Below, in pieces: positions 48,401 to 59,955 of a stretch of DNA of 64,000 nt. How positions within the stretch are numbered: the stretch's first letter is position 1; each line of letters starts with the position of its first letter. The notes under the pieces are model-generated. The model was not told the origin of the DNA, did not search any database, and was given only the letters and a program-made list of their open reading frames with translations. The position numbers and the translations under genes were made by a program. This DNA is from Hydractinia symbiolongicarpus (Eukaryota > Cnidaria > Hydrozoa > Anthoathecata > Hydractiniidae): assembly GCF_029227915.1 (NCBI RefSeq), contig NC_079882.1, forward strand, positions 22,201,001 through 22,265,000. The letters are read 5' to 3'.

Positions 48401-50114
48401 TCTACAGTTAAAATTTTAAGGCTCTTAACGAGTGAGTATGCGAAAAAGGTGCGATATTTTAAAAAAACCATAAATTCACCAAAATTTTTAGATAGCTTGT
48501 ATGACTTCATATATTATAGCTAAAAATTTTAAGAAAAAATTAAGTTTGACTGTTCAATAGACACGTTCAATAAAAAACAACCCCATTTACAAAACTACTT
48601 GGTTCTCATGTTTGCTGGGTTTTTTTTGTGACCACAAAACATTAATTTACAGTAAAAACGATTTTTAAAATCTTCTTAACATTCTTTACTTTTGGAGATA
48701 TTTAGTATTACAATTTTTTCCACAATTTTTAACCTGCAAAAACTCGCGTTCTGCTTAAACTCATGAAACAAAAAAAATCGTTTTTGGATTAAACACTCTA
48801 AGCATGCTTCAAACCCCAGAGCTTTTATAGTTCATAAAATAGGTTTTAAGGTACTCTCTTAAAAAATAACATGGTGAAAAAGAGCTTTAAAGGTTTTAAC
48901 AGAAAATACTTCTGGTTCGATTGGTCCCTATGGTAACGAGCATTAGCTAACACGTTTTTTGAAGGTTTTTTTATGCTGCATGTTTTTTTTCACATAATTG
49001 AGTAGCAAAAACTGATACCTAAGATGATTATGTGGAAACAAATATTTGATCTTCCTCACATAGCAAAAAGTTATTTATTAATTTTTTCAGAAAAGGATTT
49101 TGATATGTACAAAAAGGAATAGGTGAAATATACAAGGACTTGGTGTCACCTTAGTGAGGTAATATCATATTTCCAGTCAAGATTGTTCTCCTGCTAAAGT
49201 GGATTTCTCTATGGGCCAGTATCTACTAGTATATACATAATAAAATTGAAATTAATCTTCTTTACTGTGATTGCAGTATATAACAAAAAAACTTAGCCTA
49301 ATTCCAACAGACATTTTCCGCAGTTAAAATTTTAGGCTATTATTAGCATTATCAAATTTTGAAAAAGAAGAAAAGGAAACTTTTGAGAAAAATGAATCGC
49401 ATATATGGATTTATCAGCAAAAATTGTACAACATAGGAAATTTAGAATAGATTATTAGAACAGGATTTATTGTAATTTAAAGTTTTTAAATCTTATAAGA
49501 GTTTGACCATAATATCTAACTGCAGTGAACACTTTTCACTGCAGTTAATTTTTGTTTATATATAAAACATCAAAAGTTTGGTTACTAAAAGAGGCAGTTG
49601 TACTTATATAGTGTAAAAAATTTGCATGTTCATGACTTTTGGTGCCGAAATTAAATATGTTGGTCATTTTTGTTGAAAATGATCAGAAAATTTCAAGCAT
49701 GTTAACCCGGATCAGAGATTTATAGCTATATTTTTCTCATAAATCAGGGCTTGAATAGTGTCCCTAGCTAACTCTTTTATGATCGTCAGTATGACACAGA
49801 TCACATTTGGGAGATTTATCTATTTCCAGAGATTTCTATCTTAGTTAAAGACCTTTTGCTCTTTACAGAAATTTTTGTCCCTCTAAACGAAAACGTGCTT
49901 TTGTTTCAAGAAACAAATATTATCTCCCAACAAGAGGCAATAAAATGTCTATTTTTGACAAGAAAATCTTTCATTTTAGAAACAATCTCCTAAAATAAAT
50001 AACAACATAGCTATAATCTTCCTTAAAACATCTGTCTGTTCTCTGTGCCGTACTGATCTTTGAATCTTTGATGTTGCAAAAAAAGCTAAGCTACCTTGAA
50101 GTGCGATCACTCAT
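45470..50114 (-). CDS. SLC25A22: Mitochondrial glutamate carrier (SLC25A22/SLC25A18 type), complete, 9 exons
   Basis: Inner-membrane carrier expected to import glutamate with a proton. Exons: 50114-50095, 48386-48237, 47467-47412, 47288-47195, 47057-47000, 46916-46859, 46766-46661, 46115-46061, 45817-45470; phases agree and give 314 residues (human 323). The three carrier signatures are PLDLAK (residues 28-33), PMEFLK and PLDVIK, one per repeat. Diagnostic stretches for the glutamate subgroup are [25 protein letters not shown] and [12 protein letters not shown]. The first exon holds only six codons plus two bases (MSDRTS) and was placed by phase and the expected distance to KLLNGAIAG. The tail (RKRKQ) is basic. 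A18 versus A22 cannot be told apart and the invertebrate gene may predate the split. Intron 1 holds a dispersed repeat. Confidence 0.95.
45951..46005. repeat. (TGAA)n microsatellite
   Basis: Imperfect TGAA/TAAA tetranucleotide run in the last intron of the carrier gene. Confidence 0.9.
49270..49725 (+). repeat. Dispersed repeat, copy 3, in carrier intron 1
   Basis: Matches blocks of 31920-32935 in the same order, and of 31475-31611 in reverse. The best-kept part is around 49650-49715 (GTCATTTTTGTTGAAAATGA, then AAGCATGTTAACCCGGAT). Confidence 0.6.
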
Positions 50115-52786
50115 GATACCTTTCGCATTTGTTATTTAAATCCAACGTTCAGTAGAAGGGATTTACTTTAACTAGGTACAAACTTATTTTGCAGTTCAAT
50201 TCTGTTCGCATGAGAAAGAAGAAAAAAGCAACCAAATTCGCCATTATTATTGCCTCGCTCATCCAAGATAAAATGATTTGCCCAGGTTGTTATTCGTAGC
50301 CGTCACCACATCAATGGATCACACATGAAACTGTTGAAAAACATCTCATTTTCTTATGACTATGATTAAAATGATTATTTGCAAAAATTTAGTCAGTGCA
50401 AACTTTTTAAATCGAAGAAAGTACATCACTTATTTTTTTTTTAAAACAATCTTATAAAATGTTTTACTTTTTAAATAGATAAGAAATTAATCCAATAAGA
50501 CCCTGGGGACGAGGTTGACAAGTTTTCTGGGATTTCATATACGTTTTCCCCTTTTCTATCATTAACAATATAGGCCACCCTGCATACACACAAAAAAGAA
50601 GTTGTTGCATTGCTTAATTATTACCATAGGGTAAATACAAAGTGTCCATCTTCTGCAGGACATTTATTTCAAAAATGAACTTCTTTTCTCAGCGAGCAAT
50701 TTGAAAAGGAATCGGGAAAGTTTATCTATTTCCACTTTCAGAAGTCGCAGAACTTTCAATTTGTAGGATTACCAAAAGGTTACCTAAAAATCTTGCGAGT
50801 TTTTGTATTCGCGAAAGTTTCCCTGAAGTAATTGATAGCAAACGCAACCTCGTTTTTAGGACTTTTCTAGTCTCATTATAACAAAATCTTAACGGACACT
50901 TTTTTATAAGCAGCTTTTATAAATGAGAAACGTGCGTCTTTAATTCTTTATAAACGACGCAACTTGTAGGCAGGACCAACCTAAAACTAGCTAAGGTAAG
51001 TACATTAATGTCATAAGCTCCGTAGCAGGACTAGACGTAATTATAACAGAAGTTTAAATTTGATTGACGCACCAGCCTACAACAAGCAAACACGTGCATT
51101 GAGTCTTTCGAAGGGGGCTATCACATGAGATAAACCAACCGGGCAAAACAGGCTGGCTCGATTTGTCGAGATCTCATCTTTATTAACAAACCTTTACAAA
51201 GCACAACGTGCTATCACTTAAGAAACGCACTGGTCCGGTTAACCGATAACTTGCTTTGTCAAAGCAAGATCCCGGCAACGCGGCTGAAAAATTTCATGTG
51301 ATAGCTCCAGCCCGGAGCTATCACATGAAACCAGAGTTTTTTTGTTTTTGCGTATAATACAAACGCAACAAGAACGAGAAGAAATGATTGTACAGCCAAC
51401 AATTTCTCCAAGAAAACTTTTAAGCCATTAGTATTTACATATTACGAAGAGATAAGCCGAATGTAGTCGTTTTTTCCACAAATATTAAAAGATTTAGCGG
51501 GAAAACAAAAGTAATCCAAAAGTATTGTTAGTGTGTAAATAAAAATTTAGAACATGGTCTCACTGCATTCGTGGGTAGAGTAGTGTTAACCAGCCGGTTT
51601 AGTGGTACACAAAGGCCTGTTAAATTTAAACTATACTTTACCATTATTGCGCATGTGTACCGGACTATGACCCCTGCAACAAATTCTATTACTTCGCCCA
51701 CACTCTTCGTGTTATTTTTTGACTTATGTCAAGTATTTTTTGACCCTTCCTACTGCATGTTTGAGTCAATACACTATTTTAAACATGTAATTTATTCTCT
51801 ATATTCAAATTTTTTATATCCTTACGCGAACACTACTGATTTTTTCTGAAACGGTATCAAAAAGGAAAAGAGAAACTTTTAGGGTGACGCAGCTCTTTGT
51901 TATAAGATACGCTAAAGAATATAAATGGGAGCTTTTGCAGTAATTTACAATTCCTTCAAAGTACTGGAGTATTTATAAAAAGCAAATGATTTATTAAGCA
52001 GGACCAGTATTTTTTTGAAGCTCTGCTTTTTTACGTCAAGCCAGCGTATATTTGATTACATTACGCATGCGTCTTTTAATATTTCAAATATTTTCCGTAT
52101 AAGCAAGAAAAATGAAGCTGAATCGAATAAAGCATCGCATAATAAATCTTTTGTTATGAAATTCGCCAAAAGGTTGGATAAGGTCACGTGGCATGTTGGT
52201 GACGACATTTTACTTACAGGCTAGTCACGTGTTAAATATAGTAACCGTCAACTTTCAAAATTGGGGAAAAATTTATTGCGTATATCTCTCATTGAACGCT
52301 GACACAATTCGTGTCTCATGTTACATTGCAACGAAACAATAAGGATATCACCATAATGTATTTTTGACGTCAAAATACAGTCAGCATCAGACGATTATGA
52401 TTTAAATGGCATTCTTTACTTCCAATCTATTTTTAGTTATGATGGAACAGTTCCAATTGTCTCACCTCGTTTAATCAAGAACAATGCTATTTTCATTAGA
52501 TGGATTCATTACTTCATTAATAGCTGATAATTACAAAACCTGTCTAAAGTGAACTTTACTGAATAGGCATTCATCATCCACATGCGAGGACATTTCGCGT
52601 GTGTATTTAGTAAGCTAGTTACATCCCGTTGCAAGTGCTGTAAATTATATTTTGACATGGAAATCCTGTTGCAACATTATTCTTATAAAAATTGGTTTAG
52701 CAGAAGCCGCTTTGTTTTATGTTCCAATACTCCAACGCTTCCTATGATAGATTTATAACCGACTAACATTAATTAGACATTTGATG
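50115..52786. other. Upstream of the carrier gene, no further gene recognised
   Basis: Contains a miniature inverted-repeat element at 51113-51332 and an isolated CCCTGGGGACGAGGTTG near 50501. Open frames at 51571-51849 and 52015-52224 are short and unrecognised. Confidence 0.55.
51113..51332. mobile_element. MITE with GGGCTATCACATGA termini
   Basis: GGGGCTATCACATGAGA (about 51113-51129) is mirrored by TTTCATGTGATAGCTCC (51292-51308). A further inverted copy of the end, GGAGCTATCACATGAAA, follows at 51314-51330, as if a second copy began there. No coding potential. Confidence 0.75.
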
Positions 52787-52861
52787 TATAAAAAGAAAGA
52801 AAATTGAGACGTCCAGCATTAGCAAGTAACACACACAAGCAACATACATCTTTCTAAAAAG
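52787..52861 (+). promoter_or_regulatory. TATA box and noncoding first exon of peptide gene A
   Basis: TATAAAAAG at 52787-52795. A start about 30 bases downstream (near 52820) would give a short exon ending at the GT donor after 52861 (AAAAAG then GTGAGC). A second noncoding exon, 53209-53274, has good acceptor and donor sites, and the coding exon starts at 53591. Confidence 0.55.
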
Positions 52862-53603
52862 GTGAGCATATACATATTTTCATTGAGCATGAATCGAAAC
52901 ATCTGATTGTGACGTAGCGGCGGTATCATGACAAAAAATTTCGGTTATTTGTAATGTAATATTTGCATCTGGTTCGCAGAAAAGGCTCAAATTTATAATG
53001 TAATCAACCTTCTCGTAAAATCTTTTGCTTATAAAACAAGATATTGCTAAAGATCACCTGTGAATTTATCAAATTACAAAATTCTCTGTGTCTCATATTC
53101 TCATTACGATTGACATTTCATTATCTGGTACGCATAGTCATATGAAATTAGATTCTCAAGAATTTAAGTGAAAAAATATATAACTATCTTTTTCCTTCTT
53201 TATTTTAGTTAACAAGAAAATTCGAATTATCAAGACAGCGTAAATTCAGAACACTCTAAAGATTATCTCTAAAGGTAAGCTTCTCATTTATGTAGGTATG
53301 GTTTGCTAATTCTTGCTGAATCTGCTGTATCTCATTTTGGGTCATTACAATCGCTTTATTTGAAAATATTAAAATCTTTATTTACCGCAACAAACGAGTT
53401 TAAAAAATTGCCTAGTTCCGTCTTTAATAATCTGTAATTAACTACCCCGCAAAAAAAAGAATTAACAACCTGAGTGACAGTTAATACGTGTGTAGTAATT
53501 GCTATTAATTTTCACATTAATTAGTAACATCCTTTTCAACCGTTATGTCTTTACCGTCTGGTAAATGTATTTATTTATTTATTTTTTTAGTATCACGCTG
53601 AAA

Positions 53604-53939
53604 ATGACCAAATCTTTGATTTTCATCATCGCGATGTTTATAGCTGTGCTTGGTCTTACGCTATGTAGGCCACCACGACGTGTTTTAGTGCTTAAAAAAG
53701 CAATTGAACCAGCATCCAGTGTATTACATACCACTAGCAAAAAGGATAGTTCGGAAGTTATGTTTATATCACCATTACAAACAACTGGGTTCTCAAGTCC
53801 TACAAATAATGAAAGACTTCGTTCGAGACGATCTGCTAAAAATTTTGTCTTTAAATTATGTGTTGCAAAAACAAAGGATCAAAAAAAATGTTTGCGATTT
53901 AAGAAGTTTGGGATGTGGCACCAACCTGACGGCAACTGA
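53604..53939 (+). CDS. Secreted cationic two-cysteine peptide precursor A (novel family)
   Basis: A 111-residue precursor in one coding exon (exon begins 53591). Residues 1-21 form a clear signal peptide (MTKSLIFIIAMFIAVLGLTLC). A roughly 55-residue pro-region with no Cys follows. At RSRR a furin-type cut would release a 34-residue C-terminal peptide reading FKLC, nine residues, CLR-x3-FGMWH and ending DGN. The peptide is strongly basic with exactly two cysteines, so one disulfide loop is expected. There is no C-terminal Gly for amidation. The Met at 53604 was chosen over an upstream in-frame Met (53565) that lies before the splice acceptor. Its partial paralogue is at 63747-64000. Possible roles are peptide hormone, antimicrobial or venom-like peptide; none is shown. 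I recognise no named family. Confidence 0.8.
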   Translation: MTKSLIFIIAMFIAVLGLTLCRPPRRVLVLKKAIEPASSVLHTTSKKDSSEVMFISPLQTTGFSSPTNNERLRSRRSAKNFVFKLCVAKTKDQKKCLRFKKFGMWHQPDGN

Positions 53940-54097
53940 CTCTTTGAGAATTTCAATTTTACTTGATTAGTCTGGAACTAACTGCTGAAAAGTAAAAAGA
54001 AGAAAAAAATGAAAATAAAAATCAAATATGGACTACTTTTAACTTTATATATATGTTAATATTGTTAAAAAAGAAAATTTATATTTGTATATATTGA

Positions 54098-54103
54098 AAT
54101 AAA
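54098..54103 (+). promoter_or_regulatory. Polyadenylation signal AATAAA of peptide gene A
   Basis: Canonical hexamer 159 bases after the stop codon. Confidence 0.6.
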
Positions 54104-54880
54104 TTTACGTTATTTAAATCTACGTTATTTAAAAATCCTTCTTTTTTAATGTTATTTTCTTAATTAAGTAAAAATGGTTGGTTTGTAACCATGGTGGTTA
54201 GGAGTCAAGGTGGTAAAATATATAACTGTGAGATACCCAGACAGTGTTTAAGCTACTCATCCGTAAAGGCTCGTTTCCATTGGACTGCATTCGCGAAAAG
54301 CTCACAAGTTTTTTTGTACGCGCGTGCGACAAAATAAGAGATTTGAGCAAGTTGCATAAAGAAAAAAAAATTTTTTTGCAAGACATATGCAAGTTAAAAC
54401 CCTTGAAAATTCCCTACCATCCTCAGTTCTTTTGAAAAAATTAAACTAAGCTTTTCGGTTTTGCTTTTCACGTTAGGATATATTTTGAAATCCCGATTTA
54501 TTTCTTTGGATGGGGATATATATTTCCTCCATACTGTTTTTTCTTTTCTCCTAAATTTCTTGTCTAATAATATTGTATGGATATTGTACTTTGTGAGGTC
54601 TCAATTCCTAACTCCCTTAAAAAAAATCATAAGTTGGTTTGCTCGCTGAATGATTCAGTATATAAAAAAGAAAGAGTTTAATTATTATCATAAATACATA
54701 GAAATAAAAATAAATGAAAAGATAAGACAAGTAAAAAGACGGAATATTTATCTAAGCTTTTATGTTAAATGAAAATCAACATATAATCTTGCTGGCAATT
54801 AATTTTTTCTAGAACTGTCCTTGTTGTAGATATTGAATAAAAAATTCCATAAAATTGAGTATATGTTCCCTTAGCATTCA

Positions 54881-55131
54881 TAGTGGCCTTGTAGTTACGA
54901 AGTTCGCTTCGCAATCACAAGGTCCGTGGTTCGGTCCACAGCGCAGGCACGTTTAGCAAGTGTCTTTATCACAGCTACGGGTCAATCCATGCCATTTGAG
55001 GGAAAGTGGGTAGGCAGTGCGGCTGTATACTTAATGTATGCATTCAGAACACAGGACCCACGTTATAACAGTGTTTTCAACACTGAAGTGGCTATATCAT
55101 ATATAAATATTCGGAATAATAATAATAATAA
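54881..55131 (+). mobile_element. tRNA-derived SINE
   Basis: The head has an A-box-like TAGTGGCCTTGTAGTTACG and a B box GTGGTTCGGTCCAC at 54926-54939, spaced as in a tRNA promoter. An unrelated body follows and ends in (AAT)n at 55115-55131. It cannot fold as a whole tRNA. The three-part layout is that of a SINE mobilised by a LINE. Confidence 0.7.
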
Positions 55132-56820
55132 CAGGAACATTAGATTCTTTTTTTTTTCTTTACAGTGAAATGTGTCTTTTTTTCCTGTATGATAGAAGAA
55201 CTGGTAACGATACGTTACATATGCTACAAGTTATCAAATCGATACTATATCTCAATAGTGACCGACATGAGAACTCATGTTGGTGAAAAATGATATGAAT
55301 CATACAATATTGCTTTAACGAATGTGAACAAAGCCAATACGAGTGTTGCAATTGAAGTTTTACATCTTGTTAAGATTTTGTGCATATATCACATGCCACT
55401 TACAATTTATATTTCTTAGATACGAAATAAAGAACCTCTCTTTAATTGTTGTTTTTGCAAAATTGATCCAAATAAGTACTCTTTTCAATTTAAACTCTGC
55501 TGACGTGTTTATATTACTTCTCACGACGACGCCTCTTTCAATCATGTACATGTGCACATAGATTGTGAGCGAAGATACATTGTATCATGTTTTGTCAGGA
55601 TAAGCAAATTTTTTATAACGACTTCACTTGTGAAATACAAAACAATAAACTTACGTTATCACTTATAATAACTGTTTCCTTATATATGATTTGATTTCAA
55701 AAATGTTCTCCGCCCATTTTTTTTTCAATTGATCAAAGAAAGGAAGGAAAAACTAACAGGATTTCTTCTGATTTCGAAATGATACAAGAATGTTTGAATA
55801 AGCGAGGTATTTTAGAGACGAACATGTCAGTCATATTATCATCACAAAATTGAAGTTATCTTACAAAATGTTGGCTTTCGCTTTTCGTGTCTCTGTTTAC
55901 ACGAATCATATATCTACATCAAAGTTTAATGATAAAATGTGAAGAAATTTCCTTTGTGTCTCAGACATGGGTCTTTTTTCTTGAAGGAAAAGATTCTTCT
56001 ATGAAATACAATTTCAATTTTATTTCGTGTAAATTGTACATTGCTCCATGGCTGGACATACGAAAGCAAAAGTGGAACAAAGTCGTTTACGACATCAGCA
56101 TTTATTGAAATTTTGGAAAGCAAAAAATGTAATTTAAAGGGCAAGAAGAGCAAAATGATAAAGATGTATATACTTAATAGAAAAGCATAAACAGAGTAAC
56201 GCCCTAAATCACGTGATATTCTTTCTTATTTACCCGCAAATTATTTTTCCCAACTAAGAAAAGAAATTAGACTTTGAGCGTACTCTCCCACTCTCCCTCT
56301 CGAGGTTTTTTAACTATTGTCTAGATTTTTAATCCACATTAAAAATGTCAGGTGAGACAGTTGATCACTGATTTTGTAATCCAAAAAAACTTGATTAAAG
56401 CAATTCATCATAGTCTATTTTTCCATAGGGGAAATCCGAGTTAAAGTTTCATGTTTTATATACAAAACAACACGAAAAAAAGCGGAAATTTGAAAATCCG
56501 TCTAGTTTTAAAATATTTTTATTCAGTTATAAAATTTATTATATACCTTTTTTTGCCAAAGCTTCAAGATCTATAAAATATCTATAAAAGACTGAAAGGA
56601 AAGCCTGACTAACAAATTAAATGACTAAACGAGAAAGCATTTGTCTCATTTATTGCAAACATTTTTTGTTAAGAAGTATTAGAAGTAGATCTTCTTCAAT
56701 TCCACTGATGGACACGAATAGTATGACATCAAAGGTTATATCATCTCTGGATGGTGATAATGATAGTAATGTAACGGTAGAGAACTTAAAATGTGAATAA
56801 TTTTTATTGTTCTTAATGTC
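55132..56820. other. Intergenic, nothing recognised
   Basis: AT-rich; short unrecognised open frames on both strands (for example 55887-56153) look like shadows of each other. Confidence 0.55.
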
Positions 56821-56911
56821 TATATAATGTGCGGAAAAGATATATGGTTATGGAAAAGATATATGGTTGACCATATATGGTTGACCATATATCTTTTCCT
56901 CACATTATATA
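56821..56911. repeat. 91-bp foldback with 28-bp arms
   Basis: Arms 56821-56848 and 56884-56911 are reverse complements with one mismatch; the arm begins TATATAATGTG. The AAAAGATATATGGT part of the left arm is repeated once more in the centre, next to a CCATATATGG palindrome. Confidence 0.85.
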
Positions 56912-59900
56912 TTCTCGAATATTACGTCAATGTCTGTTCTAACAGAAGTAAGGAGGAACCAGAAGAATTCGTATCATTTTAGAACAATAATTACAAAAAA
57001 TTACATCCCAAATCATTATTATCTATTGAGCAACTCAACTATTTTAAAAATGAACAAAATTGTGCCAAGATCGTTAAAAATTTTGGTATTTCCTCAAGCA
57101 CATATCGATTGCAAAGTAACTTTACAGAAACATTATTTGAGCAAATCAGCATGACCTAGCATTTAAAATTAGAAAAGATATTTTTTATCCAGCATATTTT
57201 AGAAAAGGCTCAGAATAGCTGACATAACACACTTCAATCGATTCAGAACAGTGCGAGGAACAACGAACTTCATATTAACATTTTTTAACGTGACTTACAT
57301 TATAATTTGACAATAAAAACATGTAGATTCATTCTTTTTAAAACCAAATTACCAAGGTAGTTTCCAGGTTCATCCAATTGATATTCTAATGTTAAACATA
57401 GTATAGACCACTTTCTGCGTGACGTAGTAGTTTTGATTTTATTTTAAGAACAATGGGCATGCGCGCACTTTTGTGTAGGTAAAAAAGCAGGACTCACGCA
57501 GGGATTGTTATTAATGAAGATTAAAAATTTATTGTGGTAGTGTCAGATCTAAGAGGAACTGGAAATAAATTTTAGTATATTTTTTTAACTCTTTTTAAAA
57601 ATTTCACTACTTTTAAGCGAATATTTCTTCTTTTGGATGGATATCTGTGATTATTGTGGTCTGTTGTTTATATTTTCTACCTACTGAAATGATCGCGCAT
57701 GTGTAAAAAAAACATGATCTTATGAAGACGAACAAAATCTTCGGCTTTGTCCAAGGTATTAAAAAGAGGAAAAATGCTTGATCACAATATGGATTTAGCA
57801 AAAAGGCACTACATGCCATGAAATGCACGACCTTAACTAACTTAAACTAACTTAAATTAACTAAAAGTATCTGTCGAACGTTAACAAATGTTTGCTAAGA
57901 TAGCCAAGAAGCTTTGTTTTGCTTCGCTGCTGCAATGATTATGATGTGCCGAAATCCAATAGCTTTCTCGTTCTGTTGTGAAAAAAAGCTAACCAATCAT
58001 CTGGGGTTATCATTTTTCTACAGTAACCCAACAATTAACAACAGCGGGGGAGATATCGGTAAATAAATAGAGGGGGAGCTGAAAGAAGTATTGGAAATTA
58101 CCAATTGGGCGGAGTTGGGGTGAAGTAATGAGGGAGGACGGGTCTTGAAAAATAGAAAACATGGATATCTCTAGAAAAAGTGCTTGCTTTATTCATTTAG
58201 ATAACATGTGAGCACAATGTAACATTGTTCTTGAAACTTTTCCTCAGACTACTGGCATTCTAATATACTGTTCCAAATTGATTACAGGCAAAGGTGGATT
58301 TACTGCATGTTTTCAAGCATTAAATTCGAGCACCTAACAATAAATTAATATGAACAGTGCAGGGGGGCACAGTCATGGTGGGGATATTATTTGATGCTCT
58401 ATAATAGAAACAGTATGAGAACACAAAGAATCAACGAAATAATATTGAGGGTACTTACTAGCCTCCCTCTACTTTGACTACATTTTAAACAACTCCAAAA
58501 ATGGACACACGACCAATGTAATTTAAAAGCAAGAGTTCCTGTCTCTTCACAAGTTTGGGAAAATAATATTTGGATAATTTAGGCATAGATATACTTCCTT
58601 ATTTTAGTGTATGATATGCATATTGAATTTGTTTCTTGCTTCTAGACTTACGCAAAAATACCAAAAATGTTATCTTGTGTGCTAAATGAATTGAGTTTTT
58701 GACCCTTTTTTGGCGAAAGATTTTGCCTTTACAAATTTCAAAACGCAAAAGTTTTTTCACGCGAAAAATTATTATATTAATACGTATACAATTTCTCCAT
58801 TTTCAGTTTATTATTCTATTACAACTTTAGTCTCTTTCTTTCTCTTTGCTATGTTAAACATTTCTCTAATATCTTTACTTCTGCCAGTACTTGTCGCAGC
58901 ATTCTCCTTTTTTCTATTTTACTCTGAAACAAGTGGAGTGTTCACAACTGTAGGTGAAGTCATTAAAAAATTGAAAAGGTTGCCAACGGGTATGTCTTCT
59001 ACATGCTCAATATAACACGGTAAAAGAATTTAAATTGTTATGTGATAGCAAAATTCAGCGGTACATTTGTGAAGATGAAGAAACTGATGACGGAACTGAT
59101 TCGGAGTGGAAAGTTAAATAAATTTTTTTACTTTAAACAAAGCAAAAAAAATAATAAAAATTGAGAAAAAAATCCTATTTTTTTATCATTAGCGAAAGTT
59201 TTTTTACGCGAAAATAACCTTTTTCTTTGATTTGCGAAAGTTTTTCCCACGAAATTTGTTCAAAACACCACAAAACGTGAAAATTTATTCCATAAATTTT
59301 GCGTTTTTTTATACGCAAAATCTTCTTTCTCATATTAAAGTAGTAGTTTACCTGATTATATGTTACATGAAGGTTTTAGGTACTAAATAAATAGATAAGG
59401 TCTTAAGACTTGAAATATTGCCTAACAAGGGTGGGTGTTACTAGATTTGTTATGGTGCGCTACAAGGAGTAGGGGTGGTGAACAATGGCGAATTTGGGTG
59501 TTACATAATAAAATGACAGTAGCTGGCTAGATATCACAGATGATAAAGCTAACTGCATTCTAAGTTCCGAGTGTGGTTGCATTTTTACGTCATTTATTAG
59601 AAAACCACGTACCATGTACCTATGCAACGAAACCCGAAAACTCACTTTTATTGTCGCTCGTCGGGTTATTTTCGTAGTTTTTACTAAGAGTTTTATGTAA
59701 AGGAAACACTAATTAGTGAACTTTCCTTCCCAACAAAAACTGACTTTGCGTGTTAATACTCATAATCCTATAAGACTGATGTAATTATTTATTTTCAATA
59801 GAATGATTAAGCAACATTTTTAAGTCTCGATTCTCGCGGATTATTTCGTGGGAAGTGAATATAATTTAAAAAATTCTGATTGGCTTACGAAGCAAACTGC

Positions 59901-59955
59901 CCCAGTAAAAGTAGATATTTCCACCAGCCAACAGAAGTTCAAGATCATTTCGTTC
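56912..59955. other. Intergenic, transposon-like debris, no gene recognised
   Basis: About 58690-59330 contains repeated GCGAAAGTTTTTTCACGCGAAA-type motifs at both ends, typical of a miniature element. The open frame inside (58710-59015) is hydrophobic and not recognised. The rest shows nothing. Confidence 0.5.

Noticed and set aside
58710-59015. 101-codon hydrophobic open frame
   Set aside because: Composition reflects AT-rich sequence inside a repeat with GCGAAAGTTTTTTCACG ends; no initiation context or homology recognised.
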